Shown one piece after another: positions 20,917 through 30,738 of a stretch of 31,286 nucleotides of DNA. Under the pieces are notes generated by a model. It saw nothing but the letters and a program-made list of their open reading frames with translations, did no database searches and was not told where the DNA came from. Both the position numbers and the translations under genes were made by a program. The number at the start of each line of letters is the position of its first letter. The first letter of the stretch is position 1. The DNA is from Asterionellopsis glacialis (lineage: Eukaryota; Bacillariophyta; Plagiogrammaphyceae; Rhaphoneidales; Asterionellopsidaceae): the NCBI GenBank assembly GCA_014885115.2, contig WKLE02000399.1, positions 1 to 31,286 on the forward strand, given 5' to 3'.

Positions 20917-21668
20917 TTTGGTGTTTGACCGACAATAATTTGTGTATCTATCGAGTCGTTGACACTATGATGCAATGATACTCCTGTGTATCACTAGAGA
21001 GCAGAAGTGATGTGCGTGTTAAATCTAGGCTACCGTAGCAGCCAATCCACAACAGAGAGATCGAGAGCAAAGCTACAAAGTTTACTAGTTCAGGCTCTTT
21101 CTGATGTTGGGTGTTGATTGACAACACATCACAATCCATAGTGACACAGCGAAGCAACACAGATCTGTCCTTGGAGCCAACGTACGTGTCGGACATAGTC
21201 ACGAACTGCACCTAGAAACCAACGATGATTTCGTACTGCCAAAATCTTTCACCACGTACGCGAACTCTGCCAAATCAGAGTAAAATCATTTCTTGAGTCG
21301 AATCAATCCAGACGTATCTTTTGGTGGAAGAAGTACAGACGTCAAGATCTTCTGACGGTGTCACCTAAATTATCCTGAACCTTTGATGAGTATCGGTAGA
21401 TACCTCACCGGATGTGTTTTAGAGAGTTTTCAGAGTATGACACTAAACTATTGGGAAGAAAACTTCTAGACAGACGTCTAGCAGAGTCTAGGTCCTAGTG
21501 AGTGCAGGTCCTAGTCCTCGATGGACAAGGCGCAGCAGTTGATTACAGATTTACAAATTCTTTCTGTTTTATTTTAACTTCTTTAAAATATTTCGTCTCT
21601 TTCTTTCACCAATTATTGTTCTTTCTTTCTGAAGAATTTCTGAAGAAAACTACTTACTTTCGTTTCCT
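20917..21668. promoter_or_regulatory. Intergenic region upstream of HCF136 and downstream of COX15
   Basis: No coding sequence is recognised. From about 21380 to 21525 palindromic words cluster: CTAGACAGACGTCTAG (21468-21483) and TAGGTCCTAG followed by AGGTCCTAG. CAGACGTCAAG near 21336 contains an ACGTCA half-site. Assignment to the HCF136 promoter is by position only; the patch is closer to the COX15 stop. Confidence 0.4.
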
Positions 21669-22943
21669 CTAAGCTGTCACAGGCTTTGCTACAGTTGCAG
21701 CTGTTGTTGCTGTTGTTGACTTGGCTGCAGATTTTTGACTAAATTGTTTGGCTGCAGCACGTACTACTGCAGGTCTAGCATATCGTAAGGAATGTACCAA
21801 GTATAATCCTGATGAAAACACAACAATACTACCGACTTGATGTGTAGCTGCCAAACCCAATGGAACATAAGTTAACAGCGTAACAATACCTAAGCTCATT
21901 TGTGCCGTTGCTGCCACACCCACGGCCATTAATCCCTTTCGTACTTGGGGTGTAACAAGTGCAGCTTTTGTTCCACTCACACCACCCACTGCTGCCAAGG
22001 CTAATGCCGATATTGCTGTGGACGTTCCCAAGACGCGATGATTCCATTGCACAGTTGCTGTGTTGGATACTAAATTTTGATACCATGGCTGTATATCCCA
22101 CATTCCAGTGGGTATCCATTGACCATCCATCTTGGGGTATGTATTATACGCACGACCTGCATCATTCCCCGCAACGAATGCACCTGATACGATAGTAACG
22201 GCTGTCAGTCCTGTGACTGCTATACCGCCCGTACGTAGCCGTGAAGCATGTTTTAAAGCATCCTTGGAAATTTTGGATACATTTTCAATCATTTTAGATT
22301 GGTGTGGTAACCCCAAAACATCAAATCCTGTCCATAACAATGCACCATACGTTGCAACAGCCATGGATAAATGAGCTGCCAATCGATGTGGCCGAACACG
22401 TATTTCATTCTTCTCCTTTCGTCTGTCATCCCCTAATCCTGATTTGACCATCCACCAACCAACTAATCCTTGTGTACCGCCCATGGTTAACAAACCCACC
22501 ATTCTCTTTTGATACCCTGCTGGTATTTTACCTCTTGCTGTAAAGTACATCCATGGGAGTGCAAAGCACAACCCAACAGTCCGTCCCAACATGCGATGTC
22601 CATATTCCCATGCATAAATAAATTGAAATTCTTCAATTGTCATACTTTGTCGTTGTTGCCATTCAGGGAATTGTTTGTATCTGTTAAATTCAATTTGCCA
22701 TTCTTCCTTTGAGATTGGTGGACGTGTCCCTAATGGACTCCATGTGGTCATACTTAATCCAGATTGGGTTAACCGAGTGACTCCACCCACATGAATCATC
22801 CCCACCACCATACCAGCCGTACCCAAAAGCCATTTCGCTGTAGGTGCATATGCATTTGCTGATGGTGATGTTATCACTGGTAATCCTTTTTGAAGAAATG
22901 TCGATGCAGCAGTTTTGGCTGCTTTCGCTGTTGCGGATGCCAT
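21669..22943 (-). CDS. COX15: Heme A synthase COX15, mitochondrial inner membrane
   Basis: This is a single exon of 424 aa. It converts heme O to heme A for cytochrome c oxidase. The N-terminus (MASATAKAAKTAASTFLQKG) is a Ala/Lys-rich mitochondrial presequence. Family signatures are GGVTRLTQSGLSM (about 53-65), EYGHRMLGR with His116, PHRLAAHLSMA with His191, GNDAGRAYNTYPKMDG, WNHRVLG with His302, and LAATHQVG with His368. The four His are the conserved heme ligands in the two four-helix bundles. About eight hydrophobic segments are visible. It is intronless, unlike most neighbours. The start is the first ATG after a T-rich leader. Identity is secure. Confidence 0.97.
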   Translation of the reverse strand: MASATAKAAKTAASTFLQKGLPVITSPSANAYAPTAKWLLGTAGMVVGMIHVGGVTRLTQSGLSMTTWSPLGTRPPISKEEWQIEFNRYKQFPEWQQRQSMTIEEFQFIYAWEYGHRMLGRTVGLCFALPWMYFTARGKIPAGYQKRMVGLLTMGGTQGLVGWWMVKSGLGDDRRKEKNEIRVRPHRLAAHLSMAVATYGALLWTGFDVLGLPHQSKMIENVSKISKDALKHASRLRTGGIAVTGLTAVTIVSGAFVAGNDAGRAYNTYPKMDGQWIPTGMWDIQPWYQNLVSNTATVQWNHRVLGTSTAISALALAAVGGVSGTKAALVTPQVRKGLMAVGVAATAQMSLGIVTLLTYVPLGLAATHQVGSIVVFSSGLYLVHSLRYARPAVVRAAAKQFSQKSAAKSTTATTAATVAKPVTA

Positions 22944-23673
22944 CTTTTTTTAAAAAGGTGGGGAAGCGTGTGTTACAAAGAAATGAACTCTTCCAACTTC
23001 TTTTTCACGTCTCCGTTCTGCAAGTTATCAAATGGATTGAACTCTTTTTCTCAAATATGAGATGCAAAGTTCAATTGAGATTTGGTTGCATAAAGAGTCT
23101 CCAACAAGGTCAAAGGGTTGCTCCTTTTTATTTTAAAATTTCCAGTGGCCATAGGCGGCTTCACGCAGATTCGACTCACAAACTCACAGGACGTACAAGC
23201 GCACCGAAGACATCTTGTTGAGCTGGCAACAAAGAAAAAGAGCCCCAACCAGAACTTGAATCACCACAGCGTGAACCTTAATCCTTTTTGAATAATCTGA
23301 TGCTACTCCTCAGCGGTTACTTTAACCCGCTTAGCTCTCAGGTAGTAGGACTAGGAGAGTCTGCTAGTACCAGTCCGTATCTCTACCGTAGAGGACTACA
23401 TACATAAGATATTGGTACGATACAGACGGATACAGCATGGCAGTATCTTTTGAATCTGTCTCGTTTTTTTTTTGTTTCATGGCGCGATGTTTTTCTACCG
23501 GTACTCACACAATATTATTATTGACGCGTGGGTTGAAAAAAGAACAAATACTTTTTGACATCTACGCACAAGATCTACAGTTCAGATAGACAGTGGTCTA
23601 ATTGATTTAGAAAAGAAATAACAAACACAAAGACTCTAGACTAAGCAAACATCAAGTTGAGACAAGAGAGACA
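22944..23673. promoter_or_regulatory. 5' flank of COX15 with GTAC/CTAG-rich patch
   Basis: No gene is seen. Positions 23341-23435 are dense in GGTAGTAGGACTAGG, CTAGTACCAG, CTACCGTAGAGG and GGTACGATAC words, about 400-490 bp upstream of the COX15 start. ACCGGT occurs at 23497-23502. Confidence 0.45.
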
Positions 23674-23919
23674 ATGCCTTCCACTAAAAGCATCACCCTT
23701 GCATCCACACCTTCTACCTCCAGTGGTAAAAAGAAGCGTCCTGTACTAGCAGTAACACAAGAAGAAAATCTCACTGTTTCTACAGTTACTCCAGGTCTGA
23801 GTGCTAAGAAAGCCCATCATACTACTAGTACAAAACCAAAAAAAGCAAAGATGATTGATATGGAAAAGGAAACTCGCAAGGCCATCCGAGCAATCAATGG
23901 AAGATTACTGCTCGTTTAA
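23674..23919 (+). CDS. Doubtful small basic protein, 81 aa
   Basis: An ATG-initiated frame begins MPSTKSITLASTPSTSSGKK and is rich in Ser, Thr and Lys (KKKRP, KPKKAKM). It ends RAINGRLLLV. The composition suits a disordered, nuclear or nucleic-acid-binding protein and is more protein-like than its surroundings. No domain is recognised. Protein-like but broken sequence continues downstream to about 24240 (a stretch with several Cys and Lys), so this may be the first part of a decayed longer gene or element rather than a complete gene. No splice pair that rescues the downstream part was found. Confidence 0.35.
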   Translation: MPSTKSITLASTPSTSSGKKKRPVLAVTQEENLTVSTVTPGLSAKKAHHTTSTKPKKAKMIDMEKETRKAIRAINGRLLLV

Positions 23920-25009
23920 AGTGGAAGAACTCATACAGGTATATGTGTAGTCAGAATGGTGTCAAGGGATGTTGTATTAAAGTCCCTTGCAGTTATCCAC
24001 AAGTATTTGAAGCAATCTTTGTGGTGCTAAAAATTGTAAGCAAACGAAGAAGCCAAAAAAAGGAGAGGATAAAGAAGATAACAATAGGGACAAACATCTT
24101 ACCTTCAAAACAATCTCCAAGGATGATGATTACAGATTTCCATTCAAATGAGGAGTTTCATACCATTACAATGCTTCTTCTATGTGTGCACCTGTATCGG
24201 CTTCATTCAAGGACCATAAAATTGTTCTGACCTTCAAATTCCAGATTTGTTAAATGAAAAAGCAGAAGAAGAATTGTTGTATTGGTACAAGAGTCTCTGT
24301 CAACTTCATTTTCTGAAATTTTTGCTGTGTTATTTATTATTAGATTGGAATATTCTGTGATCACTTGGAAATTGAATACTAGGAGATGTAACAAAATGTT
24401 AAAGTTAATTTTAGAGTAGTGTAGAGACACTTAGTTTTTGTTTTATATACTAAATGATGTAAAGTCTATCCACAAAATGATAACACACATGTTTATCACT
24501 GTCCCTACTACTGCCATGTGTAACAGTATTCTGTGTCATGCCATAGTCGACTAAATGAGGTCCACTCTTTTATAATTGTTTTGGAAGTATGTAAAAACTT
24601 GTTTTGTTAGTGGTACAGTCATGTGTTGCATCAGATTCAACTTGTGCTTTTTACATGTAAAAATACCATAGATGATCTACTTTATGTATAAATCATATGG
24701 GTAAGGAAAGCAGATAAGGATGAAAATAATGCCCAAAACTACTAGAATTGTAAATTTGGAAAGGCAAGAAGTGAAAGTGTTTAGAGATCAAGTTTCTCTA
24801 GTAGAATAAGAAAATGCAATAGAAGAAGTCTAGCTAACACTAAAACGCCTGTACTCTCATTCTTTATTTTTAGGGTGTGGAGACGGATTACCAGATAGTC
24901 TACACGTATTATCCAAGACTCTGGTTTCAACTAATTATGTCGGCGGTTGCTCACCAAAAAAATGACCAATTTATTGTTTTGGTGAGTATTGGGAAAACTT
25001 ACATCATAG
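23920..25009. other. Gene-poor AT-rich stretch; possible decayed coding sequence to about 24240
   Basis: The first ~300 bp contain interrupted protein-like reading with Lys-rich and Cys residues on the plus strand. After that I see only AT-rich sequence with stops in every frame. No RNA gene is recognised. Confidence 0.4.
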
Positions 25010-25086
25010 TGACGTGGAGTGACGTCATTTTTACAATGACGTGGGATTTCTCGAAATTTTCGTCTAGCTGAGATACTCTTTGACGT
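25010..25086. promoter_or_regulatory. Cluster of four TGACGT motifs (CRE/bZIP-type)
   Basis: TGACGT occurs at 25010-25015, 25020-25025 (within the full palindrome TGACGTCA, 25020-25027), 25037-25042 and 25081-25086. Three of these lie within 33 bp. In diatoms TGACGT/ACGTCA elements are known as CO2/cAMP-responsive elements of carbonic anhydrase promoters and as sites for bZIP proteins including aureochromes. The nearest identified downstream start is the coiled-coil gene at 25919, about 830 bp away, so the regulated gene is uncertain. Confidence 0.6.
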
Positions 25087-25123
25087 AGAAACATACTTGT
25101 TGAGAAATAGTAGATGATGTAAT

Positions 25124-25414
25124 GTACCGGTACGTGACACATGCACAATTTTGGATGATCTGCAGACTACTGAAGTACAATTTGTATATTATATCATATA
25201 AGTGTACACAAAAAGTTAAAGAAAAATGGCGCGCCAATTGGGCGGAGTTGTCATGCTTTTTTTGTCTGTTGAAACCAGCACCCCGCTCACCCCGCCAAAG
25301 AAGAAAAAGTCGTGGTTACAGACAGTACCAATAAAATTAGACGATGGTAGGATTCCAGGTAGACCTGTGGGAGAGTACCTGTACCTGGTAGGACTAGTAC
25401 CGGTACCCCCAGGT
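25124..25414. promoter_or_regulatory. Palindrome-rich upstream patch: two GTACCGGTAC and one GGCGCGCC
   Basis: GTACCGGTAC is present at 25124-25133 and 25397-25406, the same decamer as at 9409-9418. GGCGCGCC lies at 25228-25235 in the context AAAAATGGCGCGCCAATTGGGCGG, which also resembles the E2F core TTTGGCGC on both strands. GAGTACCTGTACCTGGTAGG follows at 25375-25394. The patch lies 500-800 bp before the coiled-coil gene. A small open frame across it (from 25226) is judged not to be a gene. Confidence 0.5.
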
Positions 25415-25918
25415 CAATTCTATCTCCAGTAGATCGTCCAACGGTATCCAAGAGGGGAAGAAAGTGCAAGTCCCGCGATATACCTGTACCATCATGTATC
25501 ATGTGATATCTAGTATTAATTTTACCTGTACTTTGTAATGAATTGAAGTATTTTGATTCGTACATGGATCTTGCATTGTTTTTTTTCTGTGTGTCTTTTG
25601 ATACACTCTTTTGATCCCAGGCACAAAACACAGTAGAGGCGATACGCGAGTAGGGTCCCTCTGCTTGCAGCTCTCGTCATTTCGGGCGCACCTGACTGCA
25701 TTGCATTGCACGACGAACGCGTGTCTACTCTTTTTCTCCGTTCTTTGAAGGCCGATTCATTGCACCACCAAGCGGTGTCCCTTCACTCTTGCGATCGAAT
25801 TTATCCACGATTGTTATCCTAGAGAGCAGTTACTACGACTAATTTTTTGCACAAGAATCTAGTGTCGACACTTGCGACCATTCCCACACACCCAAATCTG
25901 TTGAGAGAGTATACACGG

Positions 25919-27728
25919 ATGAGTACTAAGAGTACTGCTGCAGCAAGTCCAACAAGTATTGCAGATTTAAATTTGCTGACCACATCTACAAAGGATAACA
26001 AGACAACGACGGCGACACCATCAACCGAAATGAGTAAAGCATCGGACGCGGACACTGGTGACTTACAGAGTGTAGGTGACAAATCTGCAGGAAGTCTTTC
26101 GATTTATTCCACAGATGAAGAAAATGATACTGATATTTTAAATAAATCATTTGTACGGACTATATTAGATTCCGCATCTCAACGTACATTAGATGGTCCA
26201 ACATCAGCATCAGCGTCAGGGTCAGCGTCAACCGATATAATCACCAACAAGAAAAATGGTGGTGGTGCACCACGTGTTTCCTTTTCGGGTGTCGATTCCG
26301 TCACGTCCGAAGGGAGTTTACGTGATAAGACTGTAGATCAATTAATTGAAAAGGTAGAAGCTTTAACATTGGCCAAAAAGCAAGTTCAGATTGACTTGTC
26401 AGCTGAAAAGGCTGTTCGAAAGAAAAAGGAACGTAACCTTATTAAACTTGCCAAGGAATTAAACAAACGTGCGGAAGAACAAAAAAATTATTCAACCAAG
26501 GCTGCCAAGGTACGTCGTGTACAGTCACAATTTATAATATACTATATGAGAATGTGTATGCTGTATTTCAAATAATGTGTGTAAGAGTTATGCTTGGTTC
26601 AATGACTTTTTCCACTCTGTGTTGGTGTGTCCTTTTTAACACAACTCTATCCACTCTCGTTGAATCTTTGATTGATTGCATTGCCCTTTGCATTCATTTT
26701 TTGTCAAAAAGATGGATGAAAAGGTACTTGGATTACAAGAAAAGTTGGAAAGCACGAAACAAGAATTAGAAGATATCAAGGAAAAGCATGAAAAAAAATC
26801 ACATGAGCATCATGTTGAGATTACTGCCTTGCAAGACAAATATCGTGCTGCTACCAAGGAACACAACGACAAAACAGAAGAATTACGACGCGAAATTTTG
26901 GAAGCCAACTTGACAGCTGATAAATTACGTTCTAAATTGGCAAGATTAGAAATGGTACATTCACCAGATCATGCAGATATGATTGCCGAACGTACCATGA
27001 GAGAATCTGCCATGTACGACAATGACGAAAGTACTAATGAAACAACAACCCCAAGGAGGAAAAAGAAAAGCAGGATGATTTTACCTATCATGATGGGTAT
27101 GATTGCGGTAAGTGTGTGAATGGTGCTGTTGATGGGCTTGCTTTTTTAAAAGAGGAAAGGAGAATTTACTCAGAAGGTTGCATGGTAGCCTCCTTTGTTT
27201 TGTGTGATGACGTGTGTGTGCGTCTATGTTTCTAATTTTCTTTTCCACGACCATTTTTTTTCTTCTCTCTCTCTCCATCTTTATCCTTACTACGAATTGT
27301 AGATTGGTGTTGGTATCATGCACAATATGGATCTATTATCCTTGAATGCCATGTGTGGGCCTGTTATGCCAGGTACAACCTACAGGGATACAAATGCATC
27401 TTCGGAAGCACCATGGTGGGCACCTGCACCACTCAAAGCTACTGTATTTGGTACTGTTTGTAGTAGTGAAGAGACACGTGTACGAACTCGCATGGAATAT
27501 ACACATCACAGTGGTAGTGGACAACATAAATTAACCTTATGGAGTGTTCCTCCTTCTAGTGATGGCAGTAGCGGTGAAGAGGCAGAGACGAAAACACCAC
27601 CCACACTTTTATGGGAAAAACGTGTAGGAAATAAAGTCAGTATCTTTTCGGAACATATTGTGATTACAGATAAACGTGGAAAAGAAGAAGATGTACCAAG
27701 TGGATCACTTCCATGGATAGTATTGTAA
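25919..27728 (+). CDS. Membrane-anchored coiled-coil protein of unknown function, three exons
   Basis: Exons are 25919-26509, 26712-27107 and 27303-27728. Both introns are phase 0 with donors GTACGT and GTAAGT and acceptors AAAAAG and TTGTAG; 470 aa. The frame is open upstream but the first ATG is at 25919 (MSTKSTAAASPTS). Layout: a Ser/Thr-rich disordered N-terminus of about 140 residues; a long charged coiled coil across the exon 1/2 boundary (KTVDQLIEKVEALTLAKKQV, then MDEKVLGLQEKLESTKQEL to LARLEMVH); a basic stretch RRKKKSR; one membrane segment around residues 318-337 (MILPIMMGMIAIGVGIM), split by intron 2; and a C-terminal domain of about 130 residues with Cys, Trp and acidic loops. 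This suggests a tail-proximal membrane anchor with cytosolic coiled coil, golgin- or tether-like in architecture only. No family is recognised. Confidence 0.82.
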
Positions 27729-28232
27729 ATACGAAACAAACAACAAAAATAGACTATGGTATGAAAATAATGACATCCGCACTACCCTAAACCATCTCCA
27801 AAATGAAACAAAAAGAAAAAACAACAACCACAACGCATCACACACAAACACGCAAACACGCAAACAAAAAGGATATCAAACAAACAAATTAAAATTACGG
27901 TTCATGAACATGCACATGGAAAAAAGCACACAAATTAAGACTTCAGAGAGTGTAAGGAAGTGCATGTCATGCTAGAGACAAGACACAAACTAAAAATTTG
28001 GTATAATTTTTCTTTAAAAAAAGGTTCATCTATTTTTTCGACGCCTTACCCTTCACTTTCACTTCTGAGAAAACAACCAAATATTATATTGTGTATGGGC
28101 AGTTCTCTTCTATATGTAACCTGGAAATATGTTGTAGAGAGAAACTATTTGATCAAACACGTAATATAAGACACTACTATTCTAGAGAGAGAGAGAGGCA
28201 CTGTGCATGGTAACTTACTTTAAACCATTTTT
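27729..28232. other. Convergent 3' flanks of the coiled-coil and aconitase-X genes
   Basis: A/C-rich, with runs of ACAAACA and CACAAACACGCAAACACG near 27790-27890 and an AGAGAGAGAG tract near 28185. No gene and no GTACC-type patch. Polyadenylation signals for both genes would lie here, but none stands out. Confidence 0.45.
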
Positions 28233-30738
28233 CTAACTTTTACAAACAACCAGTCGTGCAATCCTCCTCACCAGTTTTATTCTTGTCAAAGGTCCCATCT
28301 TTGTTGATGACGTGTAGGTCCTTCGTTGGTGTTGTGTTGATGAGAACGTATTATCTTTAGCTTTTGTTGTGCATCGACTCAACCAAGTTGGAATCTTGGG
28401 CATGTACTCATCGACACCACCTGGGACAATAATAGTTTTCTGAAATGATTGAAATGTACCTGTTGTAGCTGTCTCGACACAATCTGCCATGCTTCCAAGT
28501 CGAAAATTTCTTTTTGTCAATCCTGGACCATCTACCGTATTTGGAGAGTTGTGACCAAGAGCAGAAAACAGAGACAACAATGTTAGTTTGCAAAATGGCA
28601 TTCAGTGACAGTTTTACAGTAGCACAGAGAATACTCACAATGTGCGTACTTTCCACTGTTTGTCAATATTGTTGCACTTGGTTCTAAAGGGATGATTGGT
28701 GGGTCTAACATCATACACCTTTATTTGCAAAAAATAAGAATTTAAAAGAAAAGAGAGCGCCAAAATGTCAAATTTTACAATATCTCGCCACTTGACAAGC
28801 AAACTCATGGAAGCTAATAAAGAACGGGATGGTACGAACCCAAGTTTGAACAAAAAGTCAACACTCTATAAAGTAGAACTGTACTCACCAACATGTATCA
28901 TTAACAAATTCAACCCCGAAATCTTCAAGAATTTTGATGGTACCTTTGTCTTTTTTTGCCTTGTCATGAATTGACCTCGATAGACAAACCATGATACGGA
29001 CATTTGGATCTTTTTGGGAAACGCCTGTTTTTTCTACTAGCTTGGCAAGTCGTTGGCATTCTGTCAAAGATAAATGTGGATTACCCAAGGCAACTAAATC
29101 AATTTTTTCTTTACTCTTCTTGTCAGTTGTCGTTGAAATTGTTGTATTTAATGCTCGGAATGTCTCTAGTAGATCATCTGATGTTACTGCTATACGTTGC
29201 CCATTATAGCTTTCTAAAAATTCATCAACTGCATTTGCATCTAAAGCTTCAGGTGTTATACCTGCAATATGTATTAAAGGAGAAGTACCTGTAGTTCCAA
29301 AGGCTGCACAGAAAGCCTTCAAATGGTCTTGATTGACAAAGGATGGCCATCCACTAATGGAAGATGGCCCATCGAAGCCTAGTAATATTGGAACTTTTCC
29401 ATCTGACAAAGTTCCACACAAATGTCCAAGGGCTGGAAATAAAAGTTCGAGATCAAACTCAATTTCATCATCCCTATCGTCGTCTTCATTCTTCTTCCTT
29501 TCAGATATCACAATATCCCAAATGTCTTTCAAAAGTTGAGTTCCATCTAGTACTATTTGAGGCTTTCGATTTTCTTCTAAATGCATACCTGCTGCTGGAA
29601 CCTTCCCAACGATAGCACAGCATATATCCATATAGTCGGCGTATTTTTCAGTTCGGGCTCCCAAGATACTGTTGGAAAAAACAACAGCATTTGATTCACC
29701 CCATACCAATTGTTCTCCCAGTTGTGGTGTATGATGTGGTAATAGATATGGAGCACATGTAAATGACGATTCTTCACATCCTAATTTAATATAAGCATCA
29801 CCAACTTGAATAGATGCCAAGGCATAATCCGGTTCAATACCATATTTTTTCCACCGTCTTCGATCGGCAGACACAGCATTGAGCGTCGTGGGGATACGGA
29901 CCTTCCCTCCGGCATTTGCTAATCTTGTGACAAATTCTAATCCTCCAGGACCAATATAGGTTGTACCATCAATGTGAGCCTTGGTAACATTCAAATACTT
30001 TGGTTCGTCCATTGTGAGTTTTGCATATCTTATCAATACACGCAATGCCATACGATCAGCTTCATTTTCACAAGCATCCAACATTTCACGTTCCTCAATA
30101 GTCATGTTGGATGTCATAATCTCCTCATCAGAAGACGGTACGGCTGCTCCAGTTGATGGGACTGTATCACATGAAAACACACCATCGTCTATGGTGTCAC
30201 TCATAGCAATCTTATTCTGTCGGACCAAACCAAATCTTTCTGTCGCTGTGGTGCCTGACTTTCGTTTTGTAAATGCAGCATTTACAAATTCTTGAATGGA
30301 AGCGAATTGATCATCCCCAACACATAGGATGTCAGGAACTTTGGGATGATGAAAAACTTCTTGAGCTACAATAGCTCCAACACAAAGTAATCCATCGACA
30401 TCTCTGAGAATAATAGCTTTTGGTGCCTTATTTTGTAAAATTAGTTCTAAAAGTACCTGTGATGCTGTGCACGATCCACGACCTGACGGCAAACAAAGCA
30501 TTGATCCTGATACACACTGACCAAACAATGGGTGTGTGGCATCAATAACTATTCCTGTTTCAGGATCAATACCACCCCAAAATGAGATTGGAACATTGGA
30601 AAATAAAATTGGAGCTCCTAATGACGACGACGACGACGATTGACCATTCTTGTCGTTATTATCATGGGTTGATGTTTTGCTTTCATTTTTCCCTCCATGA
30701 ACTAGAACTTTACCGGATATGGAAGTAGTATGGTTCAT
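28233..30738 (-). CDS. Fused aconitase-X (AcnX) family dehydratase, four exons
   Basis: Minus-strand exons are 30738-28889, 28718-28639, 28531-28460 and 28420-28233. All introns are GT-AG and phases agree; 729 aa. The N-terminal part is the small swivel subunit: ISFWGGIDPETGIVIDATHP, then SGSMLCLPSGRGSCTASQVLLE. An acidic linker follows, then the large subunit: KAHIDGTTYIGPGGLEFVTR, RIPTTLNAVSADRR, SSFTCAPYLLP, WGESNAVVFSNSILGARTEKY and GMHLEENRKP. Splicing restores NDTCWCMMLDPPI and GKYAHYGPGLTKRNFRLGS, with TTGGVDEYMPKIPTWL near the end. Characterised AcnX enzymes are archaeal phosphomevalonate dehydratase (two chains) and cis-3-hydroxy-L-proline dehydratase (bacteria, fungi). Which reaction this one performs cannot be read from sequence. 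No targeting peptide is evident. The last ~40 codons are less certain, since a more protein-like frame overlaps them. Confidence 0.88.

Noticed and set aside
25226..25432. Open frame starting MARQLGG over the GGCGCGCC and GTACC patch
   Set aside because: It begins on the palindromic element, has low-complexity basic composition and ends in the repeated GTACC words. More likely regulatory or repeat DNA than a gene.
25847..25918. Upstream extension of the coiled-coil protein
   Set aside because: The extended frame begins at TTG. The first ATG in frame is at 25919, which is the expected start in a eukaryote.
28533..28638. Non-canonical intron end (GGTC) in the aconitase-X gene
   Set aside because: At first the conserved frame seemed to need a junction without AG. 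A canonical GGTAG at 28533-28532 gives HYGPGLTKRNFRLGS in frame, so no unusual splicing is needed.
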